From NCBI GenBank assembly GCA_963779485.1, contig CAVZYJ010000018.1:186001-250000 (forward strand): a DNA stretch of 64,000 nt, read 5' to 3'. The stretch comes from CAVVJA01 sp963779485 (GTDB lineage: Bacteria; Actinomycetota; Actinomycetes; Mycobacteriales; Jatrophihabitantaceae). Positions 51,673 through 61,424 of the stretch are shown here, piece by piece (position 1 is the first letter of the stretch; every line of letters starts with the position of its first letter). The notes below the pieces were generated by a model that saw nothing but the letters and a program-made list of their open reading frames with translations, had not been told where the DNA came from and searched no databases. Made by a program: the position numbers and the translations under genes.

Positions 51673-53157
51673 GTGACCGGTCAGATCAGCCGCGGATGGC
51701 GCCGTCTCGTGTTGTTCCTGCGTGGCGTTCGCGGGCGGCTAGCCGCCACATATCTGGTCGCCGCGATTGTGCTGGCCGCAGCCGGGGTCGCCCTGTTTTC
51801 GATCTTCTTCGAGCGAGGCCTGCTGGCGAACGTGGATACCGGTTTGGTCAGCCGGGCCGACGCCACCGCGGCCGATATCGCCAGCAACGGCGTCCTGGAA
51901 ACGCCGCAGCCCACCGCGGCCCCGCTGCCGCGCGTCGCCGCCGAGCTCAACACGATCACCGCGATCTACAGCCCGGCCGGGGCATTGGTCGATGCCCAGC
52001 CGTCCGCGTTGCCGGGAGCGCCGCTGACCACACAGCAGCGGCTGCATCCTGTCGCGGCACGATCGCTACGAACCGTCACATACGACGGAGACTCCTTCCG
52101 GATGTTGACCGACCCGCTGCCCCGACCGGATGGTGTCTGGCAGATCGTCGTCGCCGACAACCTAGATCCGGTTACCAACGCTACGGGCCAGCTGCAGCGG
52201 GTGTTGTTCGTGGCGGCTCCGATCCTGCTCGCACTAGTCACGCTCGGCGCGTGGCTGGTGTCGGGATCGGCCTTACGTCCAGTCGATCGGATGCGTGCCG
52301 ACGCCGAGGCGTTGAGCGAACACGACGACGGCAGCCGGATCACCGAACCATCAACCGTGGACAGCCTCAACCGGCTCGCCCGTACCTTCAACACCCTGCT
52401 TGATCGACTGAGGGTCTCACTCGTCCGGCAGCGGTCACTTGTCGCCGACGCGGGGCATGAATTGCGTACGCCGTTGGCCGTGTTACAGACCGAGCTAGAG
52501 ACCGCGATCCGCCCCCACCGAACGCGCCAAGACCTCGTTGAGTCGATCACACATGCGCAAGACGAGGTAGCGCGGCTGGCGGCGTTGGCGAACGATCTGC
52601 TGTTCCTCGCCGAAGCGGACGGCGGCCGCCCGATAGTGCGCCGTCAAACAGCGACGGTGGGCGGACTGTTGGACGATGTCGATCGAGCGTTTCGCCGGCG
52701 ACTCGCGGAACAGGGAATTGACCTTGACACGACCCGAACCGGACCGAATGTCGTCTATGTCGACCCATTTGCGGTGCGGCGGATCCTGGACAATCTACTG
52801 CTGAACGCACTGCGGCATGCGCCACCGGGTAGCAAGATCATCGTGGCGGCCACGGTTATCCCGATAGATGACGCGGAAGACCCGGGCGACCCCCGTCCCG
52901 CCGATGTCGAATTGGTGGTCACCGATAGCGGACCGGGGTTTCCAGAGGAGTTTCTGCCCCACGCCTTCGATCGGTTCGCTCGCGCCGATAAGGGCCGCAC
53001 CCGGTCCTCGTCGGTCGGCGGCAGCGGCCTCGGTCTGTCCATCGTGGCCGCTCTAGCCGCCGCGCACGGCGGGACGGTGTCCGCGGCCAACCGTCCGACC
53101 GGAGGAGCGACTATTCGGGTGGTCATTCCATCCCAAGGACACGATTCCCACATGTAG
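51673..53157 (+). CDS. Sensor histidine kinase
   Basis: A 494-residue kinase. TM1 is about 18-40 (ATYLVAAIVLAAAGVALFSI), then an extracytoplasmic sensor domain (about 45-175), and TM2 about 178-202 (VLFVAAPILLALVTLGAWLV). HAMP follows, with H262 in DAGHELRTPLAVLQ. N-box DNLLLNALRHAPPGS and G-boxes DSGPGFPEEF and GGSGLGLSIV are intact. It pairs with the response regulator just upstream. The signal is unknown; the flanking envelope genes suggest a cell-surface cue. Confidence 0.92.
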   Translation: MTGQISRGWRRLVLFLRGVRGRLAATYLVAAIVLAAAGVALFSIFFERGLLANVDTGLVSRADATAADIASNGVLETPQPTAAPLPRVAAELNTITAIYSPAGALVDAQPSALPGAPLTTQQRLHPVAARSLRTVTYDGDSFRMLTDPLPRPDGVWQIVVADNLDPVTNATGQLQRVLFVAAPILLALVTLGAWLVSGSALRPVDRMRADAEALSEHDDGSRITEPSTVDSLNRLARTFNTLLDRLRVSLVRQRSLVADAGHELRTPLAVLQTELETAIRPHRTRQDLVESITHAQDEVARLAALANDLLFLAEADGGRPIVRRQTATVGGLLDDVDRAFRRRLAEQGIDLDTTRTGPNVVYVDPFAVRRILDNLLLNALRHAPPGSKIIVAATVIPIDDAEDPGDPRPADVELVVTDSGPGFPEEFLPHAFDRFARADKGRTRSSSVGGSGLGLSIVAALAAAHGGTVSAANRPTGGATIRVVIPSQGHDSHM

Positions 53158-53176
53158 CGCTCGCCACGCTGAACGA

Positions 53177-54307
53177 GTGAATCGCGGGACAGCGTCCGGC
53201 GCAGCAGTATCGGACGCTGTCCCGCGGGCGGCAACGGCGCCCAACACCGCACCAGCGACCCACCCCGCGGCGCGGTCGTTGAGCGCTCTGCGCCCCGGCC
53301 GCACGCGACGCGTGCTTCACGCCGCCGTCGTCGTGCTTCCGCTGGCCGCAATAGTCGCGTATGTGGTGCGGCATATCGACGCTTTATCTCTAGCCGGGCG
53401 GGCGATGGCCCGCGCCGATCCGGCGTGGCTGATCCTCGCCGGTGTCTGCGCGCTCGCCACGTTTCCGGTCGCGGCCGCGACGCTACAAATCGCAGCGAGC
53501 CGCGCGTTGCCGTGGGCCCGGACTATCGAGGTCGAACTGGCCGGCACTTTTCTCAACCGGATCACGCCGAACGGACTCGGCCGGGCCGTATTGAGTGGGC
53601 GGTTCCTAACCGCGCGAGGACTTCGATCCGATGCCTCGGCAGCGGCGGTGGCCGCCACAGTCGCCGCCGGATTCGTCATCCACACCAGTGGAATCGTCAT
53701 CACAATATCCTTAGGCGGAGCACGCGGACTGCACTACCGGCCAGCGGTATCACCGGGCCTGCTACTGCTCGCCGGAGCTGTAAGCGCCGTCGTCGTCGCC
53801 GGACTGATCTACCGACGATCCCACCGCGCGCACCAGGTCCGCACCTGGATCTGCGCGGTAACCCGGCAGTTGCGCGTGGTGGCCCGCGATCCACAGCGAG
53901 TCGCAGGCATACTGATAGGCACCGCGGCGGGCAGCACCGCCACCCTTATCGCGTTCTGGGCCGCCGTCAACGCCATCACTCCAAGTGCCTTCCTGCCGGC
54001 CGCGACGATCTATCTGATCGGCACCGCCATATCCAATGTCGCACCATCCCCTGCCGGAGTCGGCGTCACTGAGGCTGCGCTTATCGCCGAGCTCACGATA
54101 ATCGGAACACCTGTACCGCAAGCGATCGCCGGCGTGCTCCTGTTCCGGCTCGTCAGTTTCTGGCTGCCGACAGTGCTAGGCGCTCTCGCGTGGCTACGCA
54201 TCTGCCGATCGAAATACGCGAGCGACGCAGCCCACTCGCCTAGCCACACCGAGCCTAGCGACCTGAGCCGCATCGTCGGACCGGTCAACCGAATCCACCG
54301 CGTCTGA
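53177..54307 (+). CDS. LPG-synthase TM-domain (UPF0104) flippase-like protein
   Basis: A protein of up to 376 residues with about 8-9 membrane helices (WLILAGVCALATFPVAAATL, FVIHTSGIVITISLGGARG, AVVVAGLIYRRSH) and conserved LNRITPNGLGRAVLSGRFL, SNVAPSPAGVGVTEAALIAE and LFRLVSFWLPTVLGALAW. This is the lysylphosphatidylglycerol-synthase transmembrane-region family without the catalytic domain, probably moving lipids. GTG 53177 is used, but a strong hairpin covers codons 3-17, so the real start may be downstream. Confidence 0.82.
   Translation: MNRGTASGAAVSDAVPRAATAPNTAPATHPAARSLSALRPGRTRRVLHAAVVVLPLAAIVAYVVRHIDALSLAGRAMARADPAWLILAGVCALATFPVAAATLQIAASRALPWARTIEVELAGTFLNRITPNGLGRAVLSGRFLTARGLRSDASAAAVAATVAAGFVIHTSGIVITISLGGARGLHYRPAVSPGLLLLAGAVSAVVVAGLIYRRSHRAHQVRTWICAVTRQLRVVARDPQRVAGILIGTAAGSTATLIAFWAAVNAITPSAFLPAATIYLIGTAISNVAPSPAGVGVTEAALIAELTIIGTPVPQAIAGVLLFRLVSFWLPTVLGALAWLRICRSKYASDAAHSPSHTEPSDLSRIVGPVNRIHRV
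53183..53226. terminator. 16-bp perfect hairpin after the histidine kinase gene
   Basis: CGCGGGACAGCGTCCG (53183-53198) and CGGACGCTGTCCCGCG (53211-53226) pair perfectly around a 12-nt loop, 25 bp after the kinase stop. It has no T-run, so it may be a terminator of the GC-rich type or an attenuator or mRNA boundary for the following membrane gene. Confidence 0.6.
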
Positions 54308-54362
54308 TACGGCCCGGTGTCCCGTCACTCTGGTCGCGGGCTAACGAGCGCTCGAACCGCGT

Positions 54363-54875
54363 CTAACTTTGCTGGGCGTGCAGGTCCAGGCGCCAGTCGT
54401 TGCAGGTCATGAAGTGGCCCTTCGGGAACTCGAACTCGCAGGCCTCGAGCAGCTCGAAGCCGAGCTTGCGGCAGATCGTGTTCGACGGCGCGTTGTCGAC
54501 GTTCGGGAAGGCGTGCGTGAAGCGGTGCTTGTCATCGCGCTTGGCGAACTCGATCGCCAGCACGATTGCCGCCACCGCGATGCCTCGGCCCTGGAACTCC
54601 GGCACGACCATCCAGCCGACCTCGTAGACCTCTTCGTTGCGCCACTCCTTCGTCCAGAAGCCGACCGAGCCGACGCCGGCGCCGCTCGCCACGTCGACGA
54701 TCTTGAACATGCGATCGCCACCCTTGAGGCGCTCGTAGCGGCGCTGCCGCTCGCGCAGCTTGTCCGAGCTCTCCGGGCCGCCGAGGTGCTCGGTCATCCG
54801 TGGGTCGCCCATCAGCCGCTCGAGCAGCGGCAGGTCGCCGCTGCCCCAGGGCTCGAGGGTCACCGTCGCGCTCAC
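54363..54875 (-). CDS. GNAT-family N-acetyltransferase
   Basis: A 170-residue RimJ/RimL-like acetyltransferase. VTLEPWGSGDLPLLERLM, MFKIVDVASGAGVGSVGFW, YEVGWMVVPEFQGRGIAVAA (motif A, R/QxxGxG/A acetyl-CoA loop) and HAFPNVDNAPSNTICRKLGF (motif B). GTG 54875 is chosen as it begins at the domain; 13 residues of upstream extension are possible. The acceptor is unknown. Confidence 0.85.
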   Translation of the reverse strand: MSATVTLEPWGSGDLPLLERLMGDPRMTEHLGGPESSDKLRERQRRYERLKGGDRMFKIVDVASGAGVGSVGFWTKEWRNEEVYEVGWMVVPEFQGRGIAVAAIVLAIEFAKRDDKHRFTHAFPNVDNAPSNTICRKLGFELLEACEFEFPKGHFMTCNDWRLDLHAQQS

Positions 54876-54914
54876 TCCGCGCAGCCTAGTTGGTTGACCA
54901 AGACCGATCGGCAA

Positions 54915-55200
54915 TTGGTGCTGGTGGAACTGATGTGACAGAGGCCTCGATGATGAGAGGCCGCGGCCCGCGAGCAGACGGATGGGCGTCGGCGCCGCGG
55001 AGGTGCGGCTCGTCGGGCGTAGACCCTCGTACGTGGGCAGGATCGCGCTAGAGGCGTCTAGCCCAGCAACGACCGGGCTTCCAGCGTTGGCGACCCGGCG
55101 GACTGTAAACCGTCGGCTCAGCCGAAAGAACTGTGGCGAACCGGCGCGGGCGCCGAACTGGCATGGGCGTCAGAGCGATGGCCGACACTCACGGTTTGTG
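54915..55200. other. Intergenic region with tRNA-Tyr-like stretch
   Basis: No gene. At 55098-55124 the sequence GGCGGACTGTAAACCGTCGG resembles a tRNA-Tyr anticodon arm, but there is no T-arm or acceptor stem. The rest is without features. Confidence 0.35.
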
Positions 55201-55983
55201 TTACCAGCAGGAGAAGCCCCCGTCGACCAGCAGGTCGACGCCGGTGCAGAAGCTGGCGGCGGTGCTGAGCAAGAAGACAGCGGGCCCGACGAGCTCGTTC
55301 ACGGTCGCCATCCGGCCGAGCGGAGTGTCGGCCTCGAACTGCTTGACCTGTTCGGCGACCTCGGGCCGCATGTTCATTGGCGTGGCGGTGTAGCCGGGAC
55401 TGAGCGAGTTCACGCGTATGCCGCGGGGCGCCCATTCCATGGCCAGGCTCTTGCTCAGGTGCATGACGGCGGCCTTGGAGGCGTTGTAGTGCGCCTGCAG
55501 GAGTCCGCGGTTGACGATGGACCCGGACATTGAGGCGATGTTCACGATCGAGCCGCCGCCGTTACGCAGCATGGCGCGCCCCTCAGCCTGGCAGGAGAGA
55601 AACACGCCTGTCACGTTGATGTCGATGACCCGTTGCCACTGGGCTCGGGCCATATCTTCGGCGGGTGCGGCATTGGCGATCCCGGCGCTGTTCACTGCGA
55701 GTGTGAGCGGGCCGAGCTCGGATTCGGTCCGGAAGGCGGCCTGGTCTAGGGCCTCGGAGTCGGTGACGTCGGCGGCGATGGCGATACTGCGACGGCCGGT
55801 GCGCTGGACAGCATCGGCCGCCGCGTCTAGAGCGTCGCTTGGCAGGTCGACGCAGGCGACGTCGGCGCCCGCGTCGGCCAAGCCAAGGGCGATGGCGTTG
55901 CCGATGCCGCTGGCCGCACCGGTGACCACAGCGGTATTGCCGTCGAGTCGGAAGCTGACGATGTTGCGGGCTGGGGTGGTCAT
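55201..55983 (-). CDS. Short-chain dehydrogenase/reductase
   Basis: A 260-residue classical SDR. TGAASGIG at 21-28, NSAG at 98-101, and catalytic S151, Y166, K170 (YNASK). ACVDLPSD after strand 2 suggests NAD. The FLLSTAASFCTGVDLLVDGG end matches polyol/sugar SDRs such as sorbitol or arabinitol dehydrogenase. ATG 55983. The GH3 glycosidase gene lies upstream on the same strand, so a sugar substrate is plausible but not shown. Confidence 0.87.
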   Translation of the reverse strand: MTTPARNIVSFRLDGNTAVVTGAASGIGNAIALGLADAGADVACVDLPSDALDAAADAVQRTGRRSIAIAADVTDSEALDQAAFRTESELGPLTLAVNSAGIANAAPAEDMARAQWQRVIDINVTGVFLSCQAEGRAMLRNGGGSIVNIASMSGSIVNRGLLQAHYNASKAAVMHLSKSLAMEWAPRGIRVNSLSPGYTATPMNMRPEVAEQVKQFEADTPLGRMATVNELVGPAVFLLSTAASFCTGVDLLVDGGFSCW

Positions 55984-56452
55984 TGCGGTCCTGCCTTCTA
56001 GCGGCCCTGGAGTCACTGGCTGATATTGACATTGCTTGCTGAATGGTCTGACATGACGGCGGCGCCGTTGATCAGGACGACCTTCGATGCGAATCGATTG
56101 ACTCCAATGTGGCCCGCGCGAGCTGCGGCTTGCCGCGGCCGGGGTCGTTCCAGCACCTCAGCGAGCCAGGCCAGAGTGGCGCCGGAGGACCGGATGTTGC
56201 CTTCCAGTGCATAACTCGTCTCGTCTAGCTGCCAGGCGATACCGCGACACAACCAGCTCGACTCCGCGGTCGGATGTTCGGTCAATCGCCCATTACCCCT
56301 GCGACCGGCACATTGCCGCTCAGGGGTACCAGGCGCCCGGCGGTAGCGAAGTGACCTACGGACGGACCACGGCCGGAAGCACCTCTAGCGGGATGTTGAC
56401 GATCGTTGGTGGCAATCGCCGTCGCGATGGTGCTGATCGGGGACGTGGTCGA
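55984..56452. other. Intergenic stretch between SDR and GH3 genes
   Basis: No convincing gene in any frame. Possible promoter region for the SDR gene. I see no IS or repeat. Confidence 0.35.
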
Positions 56453-58714
56453 TCAGGAGTCCGGGTCTGTTCTGGTTTGGTGCTGCCAGGCGGAGACTGC
56501 GCGATCTAGGGCGTCGTGGTTGAGGCTCATGCCGCCGAAGTTGGCCAGCGTGCTCATTGGCATGGTGCCGACGACGTTGATCAGTTCGTCGTTGAGGACT
56601 GCGGAGGGTTGGCCGCCGGCGACTTCGTCCTCGATGACTTTCCGGCCGACAGAGTCGGCCATCCACTCGGCCAGGGTCGAATCGCGACTTAGGGGGACGG
56701 CGAGGCTGGGCGCGTCGATGGTCAGGGTTTCGGTCAAGGGCAGGTCGCGGGAGTGGTGACCTACGGCGATGAGAAAGTCGCCGGCTTCGACCACCCAGCG
56801 GCCGTGTTGAGTTGACCAGAATGAGAAGGCTCTTTGGTCGAGCTTGATCCGTACCTGCTGGGCGGCGCCAGGCTCCAGAGTGATCTTCGTGAACCCCTTT
56901 AGCTCGCGAACCGGCCGCGTGACCGACGAATGCGTGTCCTGTACGTAGACCTGCACAATGTCGGCGCCGGCGGCGGTCCCAGTATTGGTGACGGTGACGG
57001 TGGCTTCGGCTGAAAGGTTGCCTTCGTCTACGGATCCAGTTGTGGTCACGGTGAGATCGGAGAGTCCGAAAGTCGTGTAGGACAGCCCGAAGCCGAATGG
57101 GAACGCAACATCCTGATGGTTCGCGTCGTAGCCGCGGTAACCGATGAACAGACCTTCCCCGTACCGAACGACGCCGGAATCCCCAGGGAAGTTCAGGTAA
57201 GAGGAGTTGTCTTCCAGTCGGTGCGGAATGGTCTCCGCCAGCCGCCCCGAGGGGTTGACCGCCCCAGTCAGGACGTCGGCAATACCACCGCCGGCAGCCT
57301 GCCCACCGAGCCATGCCTCGACTAGCGCAGCGGCGTGCGGTGTCACCTCGTCCAGGATCACGGTGGATCCGTTGGCGACCACCACCACCAGGTTAGGGTT
57401 GGCCGCGGCGACCGCACGCACGGCAGCAAGTTGGTTAGCAGGCAGTTCCATGTGCGTGCGGTCAAAGCCCTCCGACTCATCCGCCCCGGGCAGCCCGATC
57501 ATCATGACCACGGTGTTCGCGGCGCGTGCTACGCGTTGCGCCTCGGCCAGCAGCTCGTCGTCGGCCGAGGTGTCATCGAGGCTGTAGCCGGCGGCGAAGG
57601 GGACCTCGCCGTAGACCGCGGTCAGTTCGGCTAACAGCCCATCGACACGGGTCGGGTTCACTTGCGACGAACCGGCACCCTGAAACCGCGGTGTCCGGGC
57701 GAACTCGCCAATGATCGCGATGCTGGCCGTGGCGCGCAGCGGCAGGAGACCCTCGTTCTTCAACAGCACGACCGATTCGGCGGCTGCTTCCCTAGCCAAG
57801 GTGTGATGGGCGTCTAGGTCGAAGGACTCGTTCAGGTCCAGAACGGGCATGCCCTTGTCGACGAGCTCCAACACCTTGCGCACGCGTGCGTCGAGGACTG
57901 CGACCGAGACGGCACCGGACCGGACCGCCGCAACCACCGCTTCGGGGCTACGTCCCAGCGCCGGCGGCATTTCCAGGTCGAGGCCGGCCAGCAGCGCAGG
58001 CACGCGGTAGTACACCGCGCCCCAGTCGGACACGATCAGACCCTGAAAACCAAACTCCTCACGCAGCACCGTCGTCAGCAACCAGGCGTTCTCCGAGGCA
58101 GAGGTGCCGTTGACTTTGTTGTAGGCACACATCACCGTCCATGGCTGCGCTGCGGTCACGACTCGCTCGAACGCGGGCAGGTAGATCTCCCGCAGGGTGC
58201 GTTCGTCGATCTGGGCGTCGACCCGGAGGCGGTCGGTCTCCTGGTTGTTGGCAGCGAAATGCTTCACCGACGTCCCGATGCCGCGAGACTGGATGCCGGT
58301 GACGTTGCCGACTGCGAGTTCGCCAGCCAAGAAGGGATCTTCGGAGAAGTACTCGAAGTTGCGCCCGCACAACGGCGAGCGCTTCATGTTGATCCCGGGG
58401 CCCAGGATCACGGACAGGTTGCACGCCCTCGCCTCCTGAGCGAGCGCCTGGCCGATCCGATGAAGCAACTCAGGATTCCAACTTGAGGCGATGGCCGAGG
58501 CGGTGGGAAAGCACGTCGCCGGGATCGAACCGCCGATACCGACGTGGTCGCTTTCGCCCGGCTGAGCCCGAAGACCGTGCGGGCCGTCGGAGACCATGAT
58601 CTTTGGAATGCCGAGGCGCTCCACGGGCGTGGTGTACCAGAAGGACGAGCCGCTGGTCAGCGCCGCCTTCTCCTCCACAGATAGCTGGTTGAGTACACGA
58701 TCGATGTCGAGCAT
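56453..58714 (-). CDS. GH3-family beta-glucosidase/xylosidase
   Basis: A 753-residue glycoside hydrolase family 3 enzyme. The TIM barrel holds KIMVSDGPHGLR, GPGINMKRSPLCGRNFEYFS, KHFAANNQE and the nucleophile Asp of GLIVSDWGAV. The alpha/beta domain has VVLLKNEGLLPL, IGEFARTPRFQGAGSSQVNP and VVVVANGSTVILDE. An FN3-like domain ends it (DTHSSVTRPVRELKGFTKI). No signal peptide, so it is cytoplasmic and acts on imported oligosaccharides. ATG 58714 is used; GTG 58726 is possible. Confidence 0.9.
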   Translation of the reverse strand: MLDIDRVLNQLSVEEKAALTSGSSFWYTTPVERLGIPKIMVSDGPHGLRAQPGESDHVGIGGSIPATCFPTASAIASSWNPELLHRIGQALAQEARACNLSVILGPGINMKRSPLCGRNFEYFSEDPFLAGELAVGNVTGIQSRGIGTSVKHFAANNQETDRLRVDAQIDERTLREIYLPAFERVVTAAQPWTVMCAYNKVNGTSASENAWLLTTVLREEFGFQGLIVSDWGAVYYRVPALLAGLDLEMPPALGRSPEAVVAAVRSGAVSVAVLDARVRKVLELVDKGMPVLDLNESFDLDAHHTLAREAAAESVVLLKNEGLLPLRATASIAIIGEFARTPRFQGAGSSQVNPTRVDGLLAELTAVYGEVPFAAGYSLDDTSADDELLAEAQRVARAANTVVMMIGLPGADESEGFDRTHMELPANQLAAVRAVAAANPNLVVVVANGSTVILDEVTPHAAALVEAWLGGQAAGGGIADVLTGAVNPSGRLAETIPHRLEDNSSYLNFPGDSGVVRYGEGLFIGYRGYDANHQDVAFPFGFGLSYTTFGLSDLTVTTTGSVDEGNLSAEATVTVTNTGTAAGADIVQVYVQDTHSSVTRPVRELKGFTKITLEPGAAQQVRIKLDQRAFSFWSTQHGRWVVEAGDFLIAVGHHSRDLPLTETLTIDAPSLAVPLSRDSTLAEWMADSVGRKVIEDEVAGGQPSAVLNDELINVVGTMPMSTLANFGGMSLNHDALDRAVSAWQHQTRTDPDS

Positions 58715-58944
58715 TCCGATGCTCACCTGACCTCACTGTTAAATCGCGCCGCTAGGAGCGCTCGGCGTTGGAGCGGGACATGATTCAGATTTGGACTCAT
58801 GGTGACGCCAACCAGGCCGACATCAACCTCTGACCGTATAACTGTTCGACGCGCCGCACACACGATGGGCATTCTGCCCGGTCAAGCCGCCCCATGAGCT
58901 GCCTGGTCGTCGGCGCGTTGGGTGGCGCGCCGGGAGGCGAGTAG

Positions 58945-59517
58945 ACGGAGGGCTTCGCTGAGGAGCACTTCGGCGGGACCGACATCGTGTTCAATAATGC
59001 CGGCATCGGTTACTTCGCCGCGTTCGAGGAATCCGCCGAAGGCGAGACGCGCCGGATGATGGAGATCAACGTGTTTGGCCTGGCCGCGGTCGCCAAGGCC
59101 GTGCTGCCCGGGATGCGCGCGCGCCGAGCCGGCACCATAGTGAACGTGTCCTCGGTCGGTGGCGTGCGCTCGTTGCCGGCGGTCTCCTGGTACAACGCGT
59201 CGAAGTTCGCCGTCGAGGGCCTGTCTGAGTCGATGGCGCAGGAACTCGCTCCGCTGGGCGTGCGGATCGTGCTGGTTGAGCCGAGCGCATTCGCCACCGA
59301 CTGGGCCGGCAACTCGGCGGCCGAAACCCTGCCGGAGTATGAGATCCCCGACAACGACTCCACCGCCCGGGAGTACGGGCGCAACTTCCGCGCCGCCGGC
59401 CATGACATGGTCGTTGGGGGTGGCGATGAGCTGCGCGAGATCGTCGAGTGCAACCGCATCACCCCCGAGCCCGTCAAGGCCGCCGCACACGCCCGGCTGG
59501 TACGACCAGACCGGTAA
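58945..59517 (+). pseudogene. SDR lacking its N-terminal cofactor domain
   Basis: The frame opens right after a TAG (58942-58944) with GFAEEHFGGTDIVFNNAGIG. It then carries the rest of an SDR: MEINVFGLAAVAKAVLPGM, GTIVNVSSVGG, SWYNASKFAVEGLSESMA and VLVEPSAFATDW. The first 75 or so residues with TGxxxGIG are gone, and the C-terminus is also unusual (REYGRNFRAAGHDMVVGG). It is a truncated gene without cofactor binding. Confidence 0.72.
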
Positions 59518-59702
59518 GTCGAAGCCTGACTGTCGGACGCCCGTTGGGTTGCTCATGTGACTGACTGACGCCGCGGGCGAGTAGGCGTTGAGGCAGCGGA
59601 TGATCTCGGCTTGGTCTTGCCCTCGGCGGTGCGCGGCGACCGCCGCGTTGAGCGGGTCCCCGTCTAGGGCCACGACCCGCCGTCCGCTAGGTTCGTGAGC
59701 CG

Positions 59703-60944
59703 ATGGTGATCACCCGGGTGGCGCGACGTGGTATCGCCCCGGTCGTCGTCGTCAGCCTTATGGTCGGCTGCGGAACGCAGGGAACTGGTTCGCGGACGGG
59801 CATGGCCCCTCCGCCGTCGACTTCGGCCAGCGAGAGTGCAACCGCTGCGACGTCCAGCAGCCGGCCCAACCCGCCGACCCATCCCGCGGTGACCCACGCC
59901 CGGCCGAGCACCACGAGTGTTCCCGTCCGACGCCCGAGCACTGCCGCGAGCACGGCGTCGCCCCGTGTCGTTCCGGCGCGTCCACCACTTGCCGGGGTGG
60001 TTTCCGTCCCCGCGGCGGGGCGGCCCGTCGACACGTCGCACCCGGACCGCGTCATCGGCGCTGGATCGCCGGTCAGCTGTACGTCGGCCGCGGTCATCGC
60101 CGCCGTGGCCGCCGGCGGAATTATCACGTTCAACTGCGGGGCGGCGCCGGTGATGATCACGCTGGCGGCGACGGCGAAGGTACGCAACACGAGTGCCAGG
60201 GTCGTGCTCGACGGCGGCGGTCGGGTGACGTTGAGCGGCGCCGGCGTCCGCCGGATCCTTTACATGGATACCTGCGACCCCGGGCAGCTCTTCACGACGA
60301 GCCACTGCCAGAACCAGAGTGGCCCTCAGCTTACCGTCCAGAACCTCACGTTCATCGACGGGAACTCGACCGGACAGACCTTCGACGGCGGCGGCGGAGG
60401 AGCAGTCTTCGTGCGTGGTGGACGGGTCTCGATCGTGAACTCCCAGTTCCTGCGCAACCGGTGCGACCCGACCGGCCCAGACGTCGGCGGTGCGGCGCTA
60501 CGGGTACTGAGCCAGTTCAACGGACAGCCGGTGTACGTGGTCGGTAGCACCTTCAGCGGCGGTGCCTGTTCGAACGGCGGCGCTCTGAGCAGCATCGGCG
60601 TGTCCTGGGTGATCTTCAATAGCGTGTTCAGCGGCAATCAGGCCATCGGGCGCGGGGCCAACCCGGCCCAGTCCGGCACGCCGGGAGGCGGCAGTGGCGG
60701 CGCTCTCTACACCGACGGCAACACGTACACGGTCTCGATCGCCGGCACGCTTATCGCCGACAACCACGCGAACGCAGGCGGCGGTGCGATCGAATACGTC
60801 AGTAACGACCGCACGGGCACGCTCGCCATCGGCCACTCGACGCTGCGCCACAACGTCAACGACGGTTTCCACACCGCGGGGCTGCCGGGCATCTTCTTCC
60901 TCGGTGCCCGACCACCGGCGATCAGGAACTCGAACCTCAGCTGA
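59703..60944 (+). CDS. Lipoprotein with Ser/Thr/Pro linker and right-handed beta-helix
   Basis: A 413-residue exported protein. The signal peptide ends in a lipobox-like LMVGC (Cys about 23), so it is probably lipid-anchored. A linker of about 75 residues rich in Ser, Thr, Pro and Ala follows, then a beta-helix (parallel) domain with repeated NxF/SxF turns (VQNLTFIDGNST, VSIVNSQFLRNRCD, VYVVGSTFSGGAC, VIFNSVFSGNQA, TLIADNHANAGGG). Such polymorphic outer-surface proteins bind or cut polysaccharide. No catalytic residues are assigned. Confidence 0.83.
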   Translation: MVITRVARRGIAPVVVVSLMVGCGTQGTGSRTGMAPPPSTSASESATAATSSSRPNPPTHPAVTHARPSTTSVPVRRPSTAASTASPRVVPARPPLAGVVSVPAAGRPVDTSHPDRVIGAGSPVSCTSAAVIAAVAAGGIITFNCGAAPVMITLAATAKVRNTSARVVLDGGGRVTLSGAGVRRILYMDTCDPGQLFTTSHCQNQSGPQLTVQNLTFIDGNSTGQTFDGGGGGAVFVRGGRVSIVNSQFLRNRCDPTGPDVGGAALRVLSQFNGQPVYVVGSTFSGGACSNGGALSSIGVSWVIFNSVFSGNQAIGRGANPAQSGTPGGGSGGALYTDGNTYTVSIAGTLIADNHANAGGGAIEYVSNDRTGTLAIGHSTLRHNVNDGFHTAGLPGIFFLGARPPAIRNSNLS

Positions 60945-61025
60945 CCCGGCACATCGCCACCGGTGACCCGCTGCGCTTGATGCGCCCCCGCATGCGCAGA
61001 CACCGGCCGCGTCCGGACGGTGGCG

Positions 61026-61424
61026 TTAGTCGCGGGCGAAGGCCATTCGCGCCTCCTCGGCCAGGTCGACGAATGGCGTTCCGCTGACGTCCACTGCCGC
61101 CTTGACGATGGTCGCCGTGATAGTGCTTGACCATCGTTTGGCCGAGCCAGCGTAATCGCGCTCGAGCGCGGCCCGGTAAGGCTCCCGGCTGGCCAGCGTG
61201 CTGTCACTGCGGGCCTGCTCAGTGAGGCGGTACAGGGTGAAATCGAGCTCGATCAGAATCGGTTTCTCACTCCACAGCGTGCCGTCATTGTCGAACACTG
61301 CGACCCGGTCTGGAGGCGAGACGTAGTTCGCGCCACCTTCCGTTGTAACCGACGTGACGAAGTCCACGATCGCCTGACGGGTGGGGGTGTCGCGCCAGGA
61401 TGCCAAACCTGACTCGGCCGACAT
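61026..61424 (-). CDS. Truncated HAD-like hydrolase
   Basis: A 132-residue protein. It begins SGLASWRDTPTRQAIVDFV and RVAVFDNDGTLWSEKPI, the HAD motif I with its nucleophile Asp, then LDFTLYRLTEQA and LERDYA. It ends after about 130 residues, while this HAD group is usually about 300, so motifs II-IV (second Asp, Lys, metal Asp) are absent. MVKHYHGD, expected after DYA, appears in another frame, so a frameshift marks the break. Likely inactive. Confidence 0.65.
   Translation of the reverse strand: MSAESGLASWRDTPTRQAIVDFVTSVTTEGGANYVSPPDRVAVFDNDGTLWSEKPILIELDFTLYRLTEQARSDSTLASREPYRAALERDYAGSAKRWSSTITATIVKAAVDVSGTPFVDLAEEARMAFARD

Noticed and set aside
55098..55124. tRNA-Tyr-like anticodon arm (GGACTGTAAACCGTC)
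   Set aside because: The stem has a missing base, and no T-arm, D-arm or acceptor stem can be drawn around it.
59580..59673. Fragment resembling an IS110-type transposase end (DQAEIIRCLNAY)
   Set aside because: The similarity is about 12 residues from memory, with no other transposase motif or terminal repeat.
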